Of a stretch of DNA of 64,000 bases, positions 45,662-63,398 are shown one piece after another. The translations under genes were made by a program, and so were the position numbers. Numbering within the stretch: the stretch's first letter is position 1; each line of letters opens with the position of its first letter. The notes beneath the pieces were generated by a model. That model was not told the DNA's origin and ran no database searches. It saw only the letters and a program-made list of their open reading frames with translations. Origin of the DNA: Schaalia sp. JY-X169 (GTDB lineage Bacteria > Actinomycetota > Actinomycetes > Actinomycetales > Actinomycetaceae); the NCBI RefSeq assembly GCF_014069575.1, contig NZ_CP059675.1:1922001-1986000 (forward strand), written 5' to 3'.

Positions 45662-47332
45662 ATGGCAAAGAGCGCAGAGCAGGAAAACAAGTCCGATTCC
45701 CCTAGGCACATTTTCATCACTGGTGGCGTCGTTTCGTCATTGGGCAAGGGCCTCACGGCCTCCTCGCTGGGGATGCTCCTTAAGGCGCGCGGGGTCACGG
45801 TCGCGATGCAGAAGCTAGACCCCTACATAAACGTCGATCCCGGCACGATGAACCCCTTCCAGCACGGCGAGGTTTTTGTGACCGAGGACGGGGCGGAAAC
45901 CGACCTCGACATCGGGCATTACGAGCGTTTCTTGGACGAACCGCTCTCCGGTGGCGCGAACGTCACCACCGGGCAGGTCTACGCGTCGGTGATTGCGCGG
46001 GAGCGACGCGGCGAGTACCTGGGCGATACCGTGCAGGTCATCCCGCATATCACGGACGAAATCATGCGGCGGATGAGGGCGCAGGCGCACCCCACCGACG
46101 GCTCGCCTGTTCCCGACGTCATCATTACGGAGATTGGCGGGACGGTGGGCGACATCGAGTCGACGCCGTTTCTCGAGGCCGCCCGGCAAATCCACGCCGA
46201 ACTGGGGCGCGACCGATGCCTCTTTATACACGTGTCGCTGCTGGCCTATTTGAAGGTTGCGAATGAGCTCAAGACCAAGCCGACGCAGCACTCTGTGACG
46301 GCTTTGCGCGGCCTGGGTATCCAGCCGGACGTGCTGGTGTTGCGCTCGGAGATCGAGGTGCCAGATTCGGTGCGGCGTAAGATTTCGGTGATGTGTGGGG
46401 TGGCGCGGGATGCGGTGGTGATCTGCCCGGACGCGAAGAGCCTCTACCTGGTCCCGAAGATCCTCCATAGCGAGGGCCTAGACACGCTGGTGGCAGAGCG
46501 TTTGCATCTCAAGTTGGACGAGGCCGATTGGTCGGCATGGGATGAGCTTCTCGCCAGGGTGACGGAGCCTCAACACTCGGTCGAGGTCGCCATCGTTGGC
46601 AAGTACATCGACCTGCCTGACGCGTACCTGTCGGTGATTGAAGCGCTGCGAGCAGGGGGCTTTGCCAACAACGCACGGGTGAGTATTCGCTGGGTTGCGG
46701 CCGACACCTGCGCCGATGATGGGCAAGCAGCTCAGGCGCTTGAAGGGGTCGACGCAGTGGTGGTTCCCGGAGGCTTTGGGGTGCGGGGTATCGAGGGGAA
46801 GATTGCCGCGCTCAAGTGGGCTCGGGAGAACCGTGTCCCCACCCTGGGGCTGTGCCTAGGCATGCAGTCCATGGTGATCGAGGCGGCGCAGAATCTCGCT
46901 GGTCTGCCAGGTGCGTCCTCGACCGAATTCGATCCGAACTGCGTCGATCCCGTGATCACGACGATGGCTTCTCAGGAGGAAATCGTCAGCGGTGAGGGCG
47001 ATGTGGGGGGCACGATGCGGCTCGGGGCCTTCCCCGCTGTGCTGGAGCCCGGGTCTCTGGTGGCGAGGACGTACGGTACGACGTCGGTGTCGGAGCGGCA
47101 CCGCCACCGCTACGAGGTAAACCCGGAATATCGGCAGATCCTCAGCGATATGGGCTTGAAGGTGAGTGGGACCTCGCCGGACGGGGAGTTGGTGGAGTTC
47201 GTGGAGTTGGACCAGAGCCTGCACCCGTACTACGTCGCAACGCAGGCGCACCCGGAGTTCAAGTCGAGGCCGACCAAGCCGCACCCGCTGTTTGCCGGGC
47301 TGATCGGGGCTGCGTTGGAGGCACGGGGCTAG
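45662..47332 (+). CDS. pyrG: CTP synthase
   Basis: The 556-residue enzyme aminates UTP to CTP with ATP and glutamine. The ATG at 45662 (MAKSAEQ) is preferred over 45632, whose GGGAGG abuts the ATG with no spacing. The N-terminal synthase domain has [33 protein letters not shown] and GGTVGDIES. The C-terminal glutaminase domain has C398 (GLCLGMQS) and HRHRYEVN. Normal length. Monocistronic by position, followed by repeats. Confidence 0.98.
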   Translation: MAKSAEQENKSDSPRHIFITGGVVSSLGKGLTASSLGMLLKARGVTVAMQKLDPYINVDPGTMNPFQHGEVFVTEDGAETDLDIGHYERFLDEPLSGGANVTTGQVYASVIARERRGEYLGDTVQVIPHITDEIMRRMRAQAHPTDGSPVPDVIITEIGGTVGDIESTPFLEAARQIHAELGRDRCLFIHVSLLAYLKVANELKTKPTQHSVTALRGLGIQPDVLVLRSEIEVPDSVRRKISVMCGVARDAVVICPDAKSLYLVPKILHSEGLDTLVAERLHLKLDEADWSAWDELLARVTEPQHSVEVAIVGKYIDLPDAYLSVIEALRAGGFANNARVSIRWVAADTCADDGQAAQALEGVDAVVVPGGFGVRGIEGKIAALKWARENRVPTLGLCLGMQSMVIEAAQNLAGLPGASSTEFDPNCVDPVITTMASQEEIVSGEGDVGGTMRLGAFPAVLEPGSLVARTYGTTSVSERHRHRYEVNPEYRQILSDMGLKVSGTSPDGELVEFVELDQSLHPYYVATQAHPEFKSRPTKPHPLFAGLIGAALEARG

Positions 47333-47362
47333 CTGCGGCAGCCGGTTGCCCGGCAGTTTCCC

Positions 47363-47516
47363 GCGCCTCGGTCCCCAAGCGGCGCCTCGGTCCCCAACAG
47401 TTGATCCCTTCTCGGTCCCCCAGCGGCACCTTGGTCCCCCGGAAGTGCAATCCCGACCCCAAAACAGCCGGCTTTTCGCCCTCCACAGCTCCGAGGAACC
47501 TACGGGGGACCGACCA
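47363..47516. repeat. CGGTCCCC palindromic repeat, copy 5, with 19-bp lead units
   Basis: Two GCGCCTCGGTCCCCAA units at 47363 and 47382 (19-bp period) precede the copy at 47411-47516. From 47411 the sequence matches copy 6 closely over 106 bp, with a single T/C change in the first 74 bp. Confidence 0.8.
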
Positions 47517-47646
47517 CTGGGGTTCGAGGACGGCCACGCACCAAACCCGACGACGACCACGCACAAAACCTCTGGAGCGGCGATCCTGCGGGTTACGCCG
47601 CGGATATCCGCAACACTCCCGGTACGGGCGACCCTGAGGGCGGCTC

Positions 47647-47752
47647 CTCGGTCCCCCAGCGGCACCTCGGTCCCCCGGAAGTGCAATCCCGACCCCAAAA
47701 CAGCCGGCTTTTCGCCCTCCGGGGGACCGAGGAACCTACGGGGGACCGACCA
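47647..47752. repeat. CGGTCCCC palindromic repeat, copy 6
   Basis: It starts CTCGGTCCCCC and carries an internal GGGGGACCGAGG that is the inverse of the left end, ending GGGGGACCGACC. It matches copy 5 at an offset of 236 bp; only the CACAGCT segment of copy 5 is replaced by GGGGGAC. The spacer 47333-48093 that contains both has no gene. Confidence 0.8.
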
Positions 47753-47915
47753 CGTGGTACGAAGACGGCCGGACCCCGCGGTCGTCCGAGTGCCAGACGG
47801 ACGAAAGTGGTGACCGCAGGAAAAGCCAGGCCGCCGGTAGAGTCAGGGCTGCGGAAAAGCCAGGCCGCCGGGAGGCGTAAACCCGGATGACTTGGAAGGG
47901 CGGCTGCAGGTATGG

Positions 47916-47952
47916 GAAAGCCCCGCGAGTCCTGAGATTCCGCGGGGCTTTC
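47916..47952. terminator. Bidirectional hairpin between pyrG and glnK
   Basis: GAAAGCCCCGCG (47916-47927) pairs perfectly with CGCGGGGCTTTC (47941-47952). It sits between convergent pyrG and glnK and its stem ends in short T stretches in both directions, fitting a shared terminator. A very G+C-rich, GGCCGGG-type stretch (47980-48090) adjoins it. Confidence 0.6.
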
Positions 47953-48093
47953 GTTGACACTGATGGTGAACGCCAGGTCGGGCCTGCCGGGCGAGGCCGG
48001 GGTCGGGCACGCCGGGTGTGGGCCGGGGCCCAGTTCGGCAGAGCCAGGCGAGGCCGGGACGGCCGAGGCCGGGCCCAGCGGGGCCGGGGCCCG

Positions 48094-48432
48094 CTACACG
48101 GCCTCCGCCCCTCGCTCCCCCGTCCGCACCCGAACGACCTCCTCGATCGGGCTCACCCAAACCTTCCCATCACCGATGGAGCCGGTCCGAGCCGCCGCGA
48201 CAATCGCCTCCAGCGCACCCTCTACGACCTCGTCATTGACAACCACTTCAACCTTTGTCTTCGGCACCATGTGCGGCGTGTAATCGGCGCCGCGATAGTG
48301 CTCGCTGAGCCCCTTCTGCCGCCCTACGCCCGAAACCGCGGTCACAGTCGCACCCCCGAGTCCCAGTGTCTCAATCGCCTCTCGCACCGGACCCGCCTGA
48401 TTCGGCTGGATCACTGCTGTTATCATTTTCAT
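48094..48432 (-). CDS. glnK: Nitrogen regulatory PII protein
   Basis: The ATG at 48432 gives the usual 112 residues (MKMITAVIQ). The T-loop has Tyr51 in HYRGADY, the residue modified by nucleotidylation in actinobacteria, and the conserved VPKTKVEVVV. GTGSIGDGKVWVSPIEEVVRVRTGE completes the ATP/2-oxoglutarate site (here ARTGSIGDGKV). It follows amtB by 14 bp, so the two are co-transcribed. It is expected to block AmtB when ammonium is plentiful. The modifying enzyme gene (glnD) is not in the window. Confidence 0.96.
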   Translation of the reverse strand: MKMITAVIQPNQAGPVREAIETLGLGGATVTAVSGVGRQKGLSEHYRGADYTPHMVPKTKVEVVVNDEVVEGALEAIVAAARTGSIGDGKVWVSPIEEVVRVRTGERGAEAV

Positions 48433-48446
48433 CGCCCCGCCCCTTT

Positions 48447-49700
48447 CTAGTAGTTCCCCGCGAGAACCTGCGGCTCGTACGCGGTTTCCGCGTGTTGCGT
48501 CAGGTCGATTCCCAGCAGCTCGTCTTTGTCCGACACGCGCCACCCGACCGTCTTTTCCAACGCTTTCGCCACCGCGAACGTGACCACCCCGGAGAAAACC
48601 AGCGCCACCAACGCGATCAACACCTGCGTGATCAGCAGCGCGAACCCGCCACCGAAAAGCAGTCCGCCCTCGGTCGCAAGGAAGCCGATCGCCACCGTTC
48701 CGACGAGGCCGCCCACTAGGTGGACCCCAACCACGTCAAGCGAGTCATCAAACCCGAAGCGGTACTTCAAACTCACCGCCGCCGCACACGCGAACCCCGC
48801 AACAAGCCCGAGGACGATCGCACCAACCGGGTTCAGCGCCCCAGCCGCGGGGGTGACCGCCACCAAACCTGCCACGACACCCGATGCGGCGCCGAGGGAG
48901 GTGGCGTGCTTCTCTGTGATCTGCTCATACAGCATCCACCCCAGCATCGCCGCCCCGGTCGCGGTTGTCGTGTTGACCCACGCCATTCCGGCGAGGCCGT
49001 CCGCGGTGAACGCGGAACCCGCGTTGAAACCAAACCACCCGAAGAACAGCAGTCCGGACCCCAGCATGATCAGCGGGAGGCTGTGCGGGCGCACCTGTTC
49101 TTTACCAAACCGGCGCCGCGTCCCGATGACGAGGGCGATCACCAGCGCTGCCATTCCCGCATTGATGTGCACGACTGTGCCACCCGCGAAGTCGATAGGC
49201 GCGGTGCCTGTCAGGGCCGCGATGGGGCCATCCCCTGAGAGCAGCCCCCCGCCCCACACCATGTGCGCCATCGGGAAGTACGCGAGCGTGACCCACAGGG
49301 TCGCGAACAGCATCCAGGTTCCAAACTTGACGCGCTCCGCCAGGGATCCTGCGATGAGTGCCACCGTGATGATTGCGAAGGTCGACTGGAATGCCACCCC
49401 GACCCAGGCGGGAACACCAAAGTCGTCAACGGCCGCGCCGTCGAAGGTTCCCATCAGGCCGAATTGTTCGAACGGGTTCGCGAAGATCCCCGCGATCGGT
49501 TGTCCACCGTAGGTCATCGACCATCCCCACAGCGGGTAGATGACGGCAACTACGGCGAGCGCACCAAAGACCATCATCATCATGTTGAGTACTGATTTGT
49601 TGCGGCTCATCCCCCCGTAAAACAGCGCGAGCGCCGGGGTCATGAGTAAAACTAGGGACGCTGAGGTCAGCATCCACGCGGTTGCTCCTGTATCAAGCAT
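48447..49700 (-). CDS. amtB: Ammonium transporter
   Basis: The 417-residue Amt/Rh channel has 11 expected membrane helices and the family blocks MTPALALFYGGM, DFAGGTVVHINAG and WFGFNAGSA. A Shine-Dalgarno (AGGAAGG) lies eight bases before the ATG. It is followed by glnK and preceded by glnA, forming an ammonium uptake and assimilation group on the minus strand. Confidence 0.97.
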   Translation of the reverse strand: MLDTGATAWMLTSASLVLLMTPALALFYGGMSRNKSVLNMMMMVFGALAVVAVIYPLWGWSMTYGGQPIAGIFANPFEQFGLMGTFDGAAVDDFGVPAWVGVAFQSTFAIITVALIAGSLAERVKFGTWMLFATLWVTLAYFPMAHMVWGGGLLSGDGPIAALTGTAPIDFAGGTVVHINAGMAALVIALVIGTRRRFGKEQVRPHSLPLIMLGSGLLFFGWFGFNAGSAFTADGLAGMAWVNTTTATGAAMLGWMLYEQITEKHATSLGAASGVVAGLVAVTPAAGALNPVGAIVLGLVAGFACAAAVSLKYRFGFDDSLDVVGVHLVGGLVGTVAIGFLATEGGLLFGGGFALLITQVLIALVALVFSGVVTFAVAKALEKTVGWRVSDKDELLGIDLTQHAETAYEPQVLAGNY

Positions 49701-49785
49701 GGTTGTTTCCTTCCTGCACGGCGCCTACGTCAAGTGGGACTGTAGGTGAGCGCCGCAAGCCGTAAAGCCAAGGCACGCCTTCTTT

Positions 49786-51207
49786 CTAGACGCCGTAGTA
49801 GAGCTGGAATTCGAGGGGGTGGGGGAACGCGCGCATTTGCTGCACTTCGTTCTCATACTTGTATTCGATCCACGTGTCCAGCAGATCCTTCGGGAAGACG
49901 CCGCCTGCTGTCAGGAAGTCGTGGTCGGCGCGAAGGGCGTCGAGGGCGCGTGCCAGCGAAGCCGGCACGAAGTTGAGGCCTTCCAGTTCGTCCTCGTCCA
50001 AATCGAAGAGGTCCTTTTCGACGGGCGCTGGCGGCTCAATCTTGTTGAGGATCCCGTCGATTCCCGCCATCAGGCACGCGGAGAACGCCAGGTACGGGTT
50101 CGCTGCCGCGTCCGGAACACGGAACTCGATCCGCTTCGCGCTGGGCGAGTCCCCGGTGAGCGGGATACGCACTGCTGCAGAGCGGTTTCGCGCCGAGTAG
50201 ACCAGGGTGACGGGCGCTTCAAACCCGGGAACCAGACGACGGTAAGAGTTCACGGTAGGGTTCGTGAAGGTGACGAGGGCGGGTGCGTGCTTGAGGAGTC
50301 CCCCAATGAACCAGCGTGCCTGCTCAGACAAGCCGCCGTAGCCCTTCTCGTCGAAGAAGAGGTTCTTGCCGTCTTTCCACAGGGAAATGTTCGTGTGCAT
50401 CCCTGAGCCGTTGTCACCAAAGATCGGCTTGGGCATGAAGGTCGCAGTCTTGTGGTCAGCCAGCGCTGTGTTCTTGATGATGTACTTGAACTTCAGCAGG
50501 TTGTCGGCGGCGGTGGTGAGGCTCGCAAAGCGGTAGTTGATTTCCTGCTGCCCGGCGGATGCGACCTCGTGGTGAGCACGCTCTATCTTCAGGCCGGCCC
50601 CGCGCAAGTTGTTTGACATTTTGTTGCGGAGTTCGTCGAACTGGTCGGCCGGGGCCACGGGGAAGTACCCACCCTTGACGGGGAGCTTGTTGCCCAGGTT
50701 GCCGCCTTCTTCTTCCTTGCCGATCTGCCAGGCGCCCTCGGAAGACTTGATGGAGTAGAAGGTCTCGTCCGGCTCCGTGTTGAAGCGGATTTCATCGAAG
50801 ATGAAGAACTCGGCCTCGGCTCCGATGTAGCAGGTGTCGGCAAGTCCCATTTCCCGCAGGTAGGCCTCAGCCTTGGCGGCGACCTGACGCGGATCGCGCG
50901 AGTAGGCCTCATCCGTTATGGGATCGACGATTGAGAACACGACGATCAGCGTCTTGGCTTCGCGGAAGGGGTCAACGTAGGCGGTGGAGACGTCGGCGAC
51001 CAGCTTCATGTCGGATTCGTGGATTGCCTTGAAACCGCGGATCGAAGATCCGTCAAACATGAGCCCATCTTCCAACGCATCAGCGACTACGTCAGAAGGG
51101 ATATTGAAATGCTGCTGAACTCCGAACAGATCGCAGAAGCGACAGTCGACGTACTCAATGCCTTCTGCCGCTACGAACTCAAGAAGCTCCTGCGGTGTGC
51201 TAAACAT
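49786..51207 (-). CDS. glnA: Glutamine synthetase, type I, with Phe at the adenylylation site
   Basis: The ATG at 51207 (AAAGGA five bases upstream) gives 473 residues. The beta-grasp domain (FDGSSIRGF) and catalytic blocks (AEAEFFIFDE, NGSGMHTNISLW, AANPYLAFSACLMAG) are intact, including the IRIP-like AVRIPL. The motif that normally reads KDLY(D/E)L reads KDLFDL here, so Tyr397 (E. coli numbering) is Phe401. The enzyme should not be switched off by adenylylation and should rely on feedback and transcription. Transcribed toward amtB, 85 bp away. Confidence 0.97.
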   Translation of the reverse strand: MFSTPQELLEFVAAEGIEYVDCRFCDLFGVQQHFNIPSDVVADALEDGLMFDGSSIRGFKAIHESDMKLVADVSTAYVDPFREAKTLIVVFSIVDPITDEAYSRDPRQVAAKAEAYLREMGLADTCYIGAEAEFFIFDEIRFNTEPDETFYSIKSSEGAWQIGKEEEGGNLGNKLPVKGGYFPVAPADQFDELRNKMSNNLRGAGLKIERAHHEVASAGQQEINYRFASLTTAADNLLKFKYIIKNTALADHKTATFMPKPIFGDNGSGMHTNISLWKDGKNLFFDEKGYGGLSEQARWFIGGLLKHAPALVTFTNPTVNSYRRLVPGFEAPVTLVYSARNRSAAVRIPLTGDSPSAKRIEFRVPDAAANPYLAFSACLMAGIDGILNKIEPPAPVEKDLFDLDEDELEGLNFVPASLARALDALRADHDFLTAGGVFPKDLLDTWIEYKYENEVQQMRAFPHPLEFQLYYGV

Positions 51208-51262
51208 GGTGGTCCTTTCCGTTGTAACAGTGCCAAAAATGCCGGAACACACTCTTAGTAAA

Positions 51263-51280
51263 TGATTGGTAAATCAATCA
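51263..51280. promoter_or_regulatory. Inverted repeat in the glnA-gltB divergent region
   Basis: TGATTG (51263-51268) and CAATCA (51275-51280) are perfect inverted repeats within the AT-rich 273-bp region between divergent glnA and gltB. Further AT-rich dyad-like sequences lie at 51361-51420. A nitrogen-regulator operator is plausible but the protein is not identified. Confidence 0.35.
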
Positions 51281-51480
51281 CCAAGGACACTCTAGCTAAG
51301 CAGATATTCGCAGCGCTGGGTACGCCAAATAATGGCGAGTTTGCAGATTTATCATGTTTGTGCGTAATAATCGATTACATCCGAAAAGTTCTATTTGCGT
51401 AGTTTTTACGTATTTATGATCCTTTCTTTACTCTCCTGGTAGCAGGCCAGGAATGACGCGGAATGTTGGCAGGAGGACAA

Positions 51481-56029
<4,549 letters not shown>

Positions 56030-56037
<8 letters not shown>

Positions 56038-57490
56038 CCCAAAGGGCTTTCTCAATACCCGTGAACGTGAGTTGCGTACCCCGCGGCCCATCCCGATCCG
56101 TCTGCGTGACTACAAAGAGGTCTACGAAGACCAGGAGCTGGCCGTCGTCGAGAAGCAGGCCGGGCGCTGCATGGACTGCGGTGTGCCGTTCTGTCACATG
56201 GCGTGCCCACTGGGGAACCTGATACCCGAGTGGAACGACCTGGCTTGGAAGGGGAACTGGCACGCGGCAAGCGAGCGGCTGCACGCCACCAACAACTTCC
56301 CAGAGTTCACGGGGCGGCTGTGCCCGGCGCCGTGCGAGGCCGGGTGCGTCCTCGCCATCAACCAACCCGCGGTCACCATCAAGAACGTGGAGCAAACTAT
56401 TGCTGACCACGCGTTTGATGAGGGCTGGGTGGTACCGCAGATCCCCAATCAGTTGACGGGGTACTCCGTGGCGGTGATCGGGTCGGGTCCGGCGGGGTTG
56501 GCGGCGGCCCAACAGCTAACTCGGGCAGGGCATACGGTCGCGGTGTTCGAGCGTGCCGATGCGATCGGTGGCCTGATGCGTTATGGGATCCCGGAGTTCA
56601 AGATGGAGAAGGCGGTGCTCGACCGGCGTATCGAGCAGATGAGGGCGGAGGGGACCCGCTTCTACACCGACACCGCGATTGGTGTGGACGTGACGGGAGA
56701 GGATTTGCAGGAACGTTTCGACGCCCTCGTCCTCGCCACGGGTGCGACAGTGGCGCGTGACCTGCCGATTCCCGGGCGTGAACTGGGCGGGATCTACCAG
56801 GCGGTTGACTACCTGACGCGGTCCACCAAGTACGTCCTCGATGGCGTCACTGAGGGTTGGGTGTCGGCTGAGGGCAAGGACGTCATCGTGATTGGCGGCG
56901 GCGACACCGGGGCGGATTGCCTGGGGACGGCGCTGCGGCAGGGGGCGAAGTCGGTGACGTCGCTGGAGATTATGCCGCGACCCGCTGATGAGCGCACTGC
57001 TCGCGACCCGTGGCCGACTTTCCCGATGATCTTCCGGGTGGCGTCGGCGCACCAGGAGGGTGGCGAGAGGGTTTACTCCACTTCGACCGCGGAGTTTGTG
57101 GACGAGGACGGAGATGGCCAGGTGACGCACCTTCGTCTCAACGAGGTGGCGTTTGTCGACGGGGCGCTGACGGTTGTCGAGGATACCGAGCGGCTTGTGC
57201 CCGCCCAGTTAGTGCTGCTCGCGATGGGTTTCACGGGGGTTGAGAAGCAGGGGCCTGTGGAGCAGTTGGCGCTCGAGGTCGATGAGCGCGGGAGAATTGT
57301 GCGCGATGGGGAGTGGGCAACTTCGGTGCCCGGCGTGTTTGTTGCCGGGGATGCGGGGCGTGGGCAGTCGCTGATTGTGTGGGCGATTGCCGAGGGCCGC
57401 TCAGCTGCCGCGGCGGCGGATAGCTACCTGCGGGGCCGCACGGAGTTGCCGGCGCCGGTGCTGCCGCAGGAGGTGGCGTTCCGCCCGTAG
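56030..57490 (+). CDS. gltD: Glutamate synthase, small subunit
   Basis: The ATG at 56030, with GGAGGT five bases upstream, gives 486 residues and overlaps the gltB stop by 8 bp. Iron-sulfur cysteines are C47, C50, C55, C59 (CMDCGVPFCHMAC) and C98, C102, C106 (CPAPCEAGC). FAD and NADPH Rossmann motifs are VIGSGPAGLAAAQQL and VIGGGDTGADCLG. It supplies electrons from NAD(P)H to GltB. Confidence 0.98.
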
Positions 57491-57553
57491 CCCGCACTCC
57501 CAGGAGCGGCGCGCCCGCCCTGCCTAGCCCCGCCTCGCGTGGCGATCCCAGCC

Positions 57554-57670
57554 TAACGGTGCGAGTTTGGCCTAACGGTGCGAGTTTGGCCGGGATTACG
57601 CTGTTATTTATCGTTAAGCGGCGCCAAACACGCACCGTTAGGCCAAAGGCGCACCGTTGTGCGCACCGTT
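57554..57670. repeat. 71-bp hairpin element A with duplicated arms
   Basis: Two tandem 19-bp units TAACGGTGCGAGTTTGGCC (57554 and 57573) form the left arm. The second starts a 71-bp dyad (57573-57643) whose right end is CGCACCGTTAGGC. Two more right-arm fragments (GCACCGTTG) follow at about 57651-57670. The core GATTACGCTGTTATTTAT matches element B at the same offset. The rest of the 57491-57824 spacer holds no gene. Confidence 0.8.
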
Positions 57671-57824
57671 GGGCCGAAGGAGCAGCGCACCATCCCAGCT
57701 ACCCAGCCTCATGTGCCAGCACCACGCTCAACCCACTCCTTCCACAGAACAGCGAACACGGCATTTTCCACAAAGCGTGGAACTTCGTTCCCATTGGCCT
57801 CTACGGCTTTGCCATCCTTGATGA

Positions 57825-58919
57825 ATGCTTCTCTCTTCAAGCGATCTGACTCTCAATGTCGGCGATGGCCGAGTTAAGCCCCGGCGCATTGTGGAGGAAC
57901 AGCTTGTGCGCGTGGGAAGAGGCGTCTACATCAAGAAAGAAGCGCTCACTAGAGATCCGGAGCCGTGGAAAGTGAGAGCCCGGGTGGCTGAAGCGAGACT
58001 GCTGGCCTTCAATGCTCGAGCCTCGAAGCCGGCAACCTATTCGTTCACTGGAGAATCAGCGATGGTTGCACTTGGACTTGAGCCCTGGTGGAGCAATCCG
58101 AACATCAGCGTGCGTCGTCGAGCCCGGTCCGGCTTACAGACCGAAATGAGCGCAATCCCGCTGGGCGTCACAACCGTACCAGGAGTCCGGATTCAGCAAA
58201 CTAGCACCTTTTCAAACTCCCTTGACCGACCGATTCTCACACCCAGCGGTCTGCCAAACAGTCCAGTTTCACTCGTGGTTCTGGACCTCGCCCGGTCCGC
58301 TCATCCCCTTCAGGCATTCCATGACGTTAGTGTTCTTCTACGTTTTCACGCCCGCTTTAGTAGGTGGCAGTTGGAGGCCTCGCGAACTCGCACACAGGTT
58401 GCCAAGAATTCTCTTCACCAGGAGCTCCACGCGCTGCGCGCAATCTCGGCAGGGGTCATCCGCGGATTTCAGCGCGCGCTTAAGCTCATCAATGTGAGTG
58501 AACCAGGAGTTGACTCCCCAGCCGAGTCGATTGTGCTCTGGGCGCTCCACTGCGTGTTGGAGCCGGGATACATAATCCAAAGCCAGCGCGCATTCACAGC
58601 GAATGGACGGAATCGCTTCGTCGATATTGCTCTCCCGGAGCCACAGATTGCAATTGAGGTCAGCGGCTTCGGCAAGTTCGGGGGGAGCTCTGCAAACGCG
58701 CACGAGGTCGCAGCCGCAGCCATGAGAAGGCAACAGGATCTTGACGACCTGGGGTGGAGCATCATAAACGTGACCTACCGGCAGGCCAAAGACGTCGAGG
58801 GACTGATCTCTTATCTAACTGAGCGGCTCTCTGTCCACGGGGTGAAGACCCGTTCGGCGCAGGGAGAGCTTTGGCTACCTCCGACTGCCGAGTTATTCGC
58901 AAGGGATCGTAGGTCGTGA
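57825..58919 (+). CDS. AbiEi-like/DUF559-like protein with putative PD-(D/E)XK nuclease fold, copy 3
   Basis: The product is 364 residues. The N-terminal RVGRGVYIKKEALTRDPEPW resembles an AbiEi-type winged helix. Middle blocks FTGESAMVALGLEPWWSNPN and SAHPLQAFHDVSVLLRF match copy 2. The C-terminal FVDIALPEPQIAIEVSGFGK has D, E and K placed as in PD-(D/E)XK enzymes, followed by RRQQDLDDLGWSIINVTYRQ. It is flanked on both sides by hairpin elements A and B. No partner toxin gene adjoins it. Function unknown; a nuclease or DNA-binding role is inferred. Confidence 0.8.
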   Translation: MLLSSSDLTLNVGDGRVKPRRIVEEQLVRVGRGVYIKKEALTRDPEPWKVRARVAEARLLAFNARASKPATYSFTGESAMVALGLEPWWSNPNISVRRRARSGLQTEMSAIPLGVTTVPGVRIQQTSTFSNSLDRPILTPSGLPNSPVSLVVLDLARSAHPLQAFHDVSVLLRFHARFSRWQLEASRTRTQVAKNSLHQELHALRAISAGVIRGFQRALKLINVSEPGVDSPAESIVLWALHCVLEPGYIIQSQRAFTANGRNRFVDIALPEPQIAIEVSGFGKFGGSSANAHEVAAAAMRRQQDLDDLGWSIINVTYRQAKDVEGLISYLTERLSVHGVKTRSAQGELWLPPTAELFARDRRS

Positions 58920-58970
58920 GGTGTCGACAGGCGGCGCGTGCTCGCCAGACGGAGCCTTGGGGTACAGTCC

Positions 58971-59220
58971 GCTCCGAGCGGAGCGGGCCACAGCCTGCTC
59001 CGAGCGGAGCGGGTCCCGTCTAACGGAGCGGGTCCCGTCTAACGGAGCGGGTCGCGTCTAACGGAGCGCGTTGCGTCTAACGGAGCGCGTTGCGTCTAAC
59101 GGAGCGCGTTGCGTCTAACGGAGCGCGTTGCGTCTAACGGAGCGCGCTTGGCCGACATTACAGCGTTATTCATGTCCAAATCGAGCCAAACGCGCTCCGT
59201 TAGGCACAAGTCGCTCCGTT
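58971..59220. repeat. 71-bp hairpin element B with a seven-unit 19-bp array
   Basis: Two GCTCCGAGCGGAGC palindromes (58971 and 58997) precede seven TAACGGAGCG-led units of 19 bp starting at 59021, 59040, 59059, 59078, 59097, 59116 and 59135. The last begins a 71-bp dyad (59135-59205) ending CGCTCCGTTAGGC, which aligns without gaps to element A. Left and right arms pair A-T where element A pairs T-A, a compensatory change. Confidence 0.85.
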
Positions 59221-59403
59221 GGCTGCGACGGTGTGGCGGCGGCGCGGTGTGGGGCGCGAGAGTTTGCGGGGGTGGCGGGGTATGACAGTGGCGCGGCGCA
59301 CGGGAGCGCTCTCAGGCGGCAGGGCGGGGGCGGCGGCAGCCTCGGGCGCAATGCGCGAGAGTGTGGGCGGGGGGCGGCGGCAAGGCACCCCGCGGACATG
59401 CCA

Positions 59404-59441
59404 AAGCCCCGACCCCAGTGTCTCCACTGAAGCCGGGGCTT
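59404..59441 (-). terminator. Terminator of rpoBC
   Basis: AAGCCCCG (59404-59411) and CAGTG (59416-59420) pair with CACTG (59425-59429) and CGGGGCTT (59434-59441). On the minus strand TTTGG follows the stem, about 20 bp after the rpoC stop. Confidence 0.65.
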
Positions 59442-59459
59442 GCTGGTGCTAACTAGAAC

Positions 59460-63368
<3,909 letters not shown>

Positions 63369-63398
63369 GACTTACTCCTTATTTCCGTGGGTCACGTT

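Larger units (their letters stand above)
58920..59459. other. 540-bp gene-free spacer with hairpin element B and rpoC terminator
   Basis: It contains element B, a G-rich stretch (59220-59400) open in several frames but without protein features, and the rpoBC terminator. Confidence 0.5.

Noticed and set aside
57825-58919. Annotation as an AbiE toxin-antitoxin pair
   Set aside because: No AbiEii-like nucleotidyltransferase gene adjoins any of the three paralogues, so a two-gene system is not supported.
59021-59153. Possible CRISPR array
   Set aside because: The 19-bp units follow each other with no unique spacers and belong to a hairpin arm expansion; no cas genes are present.
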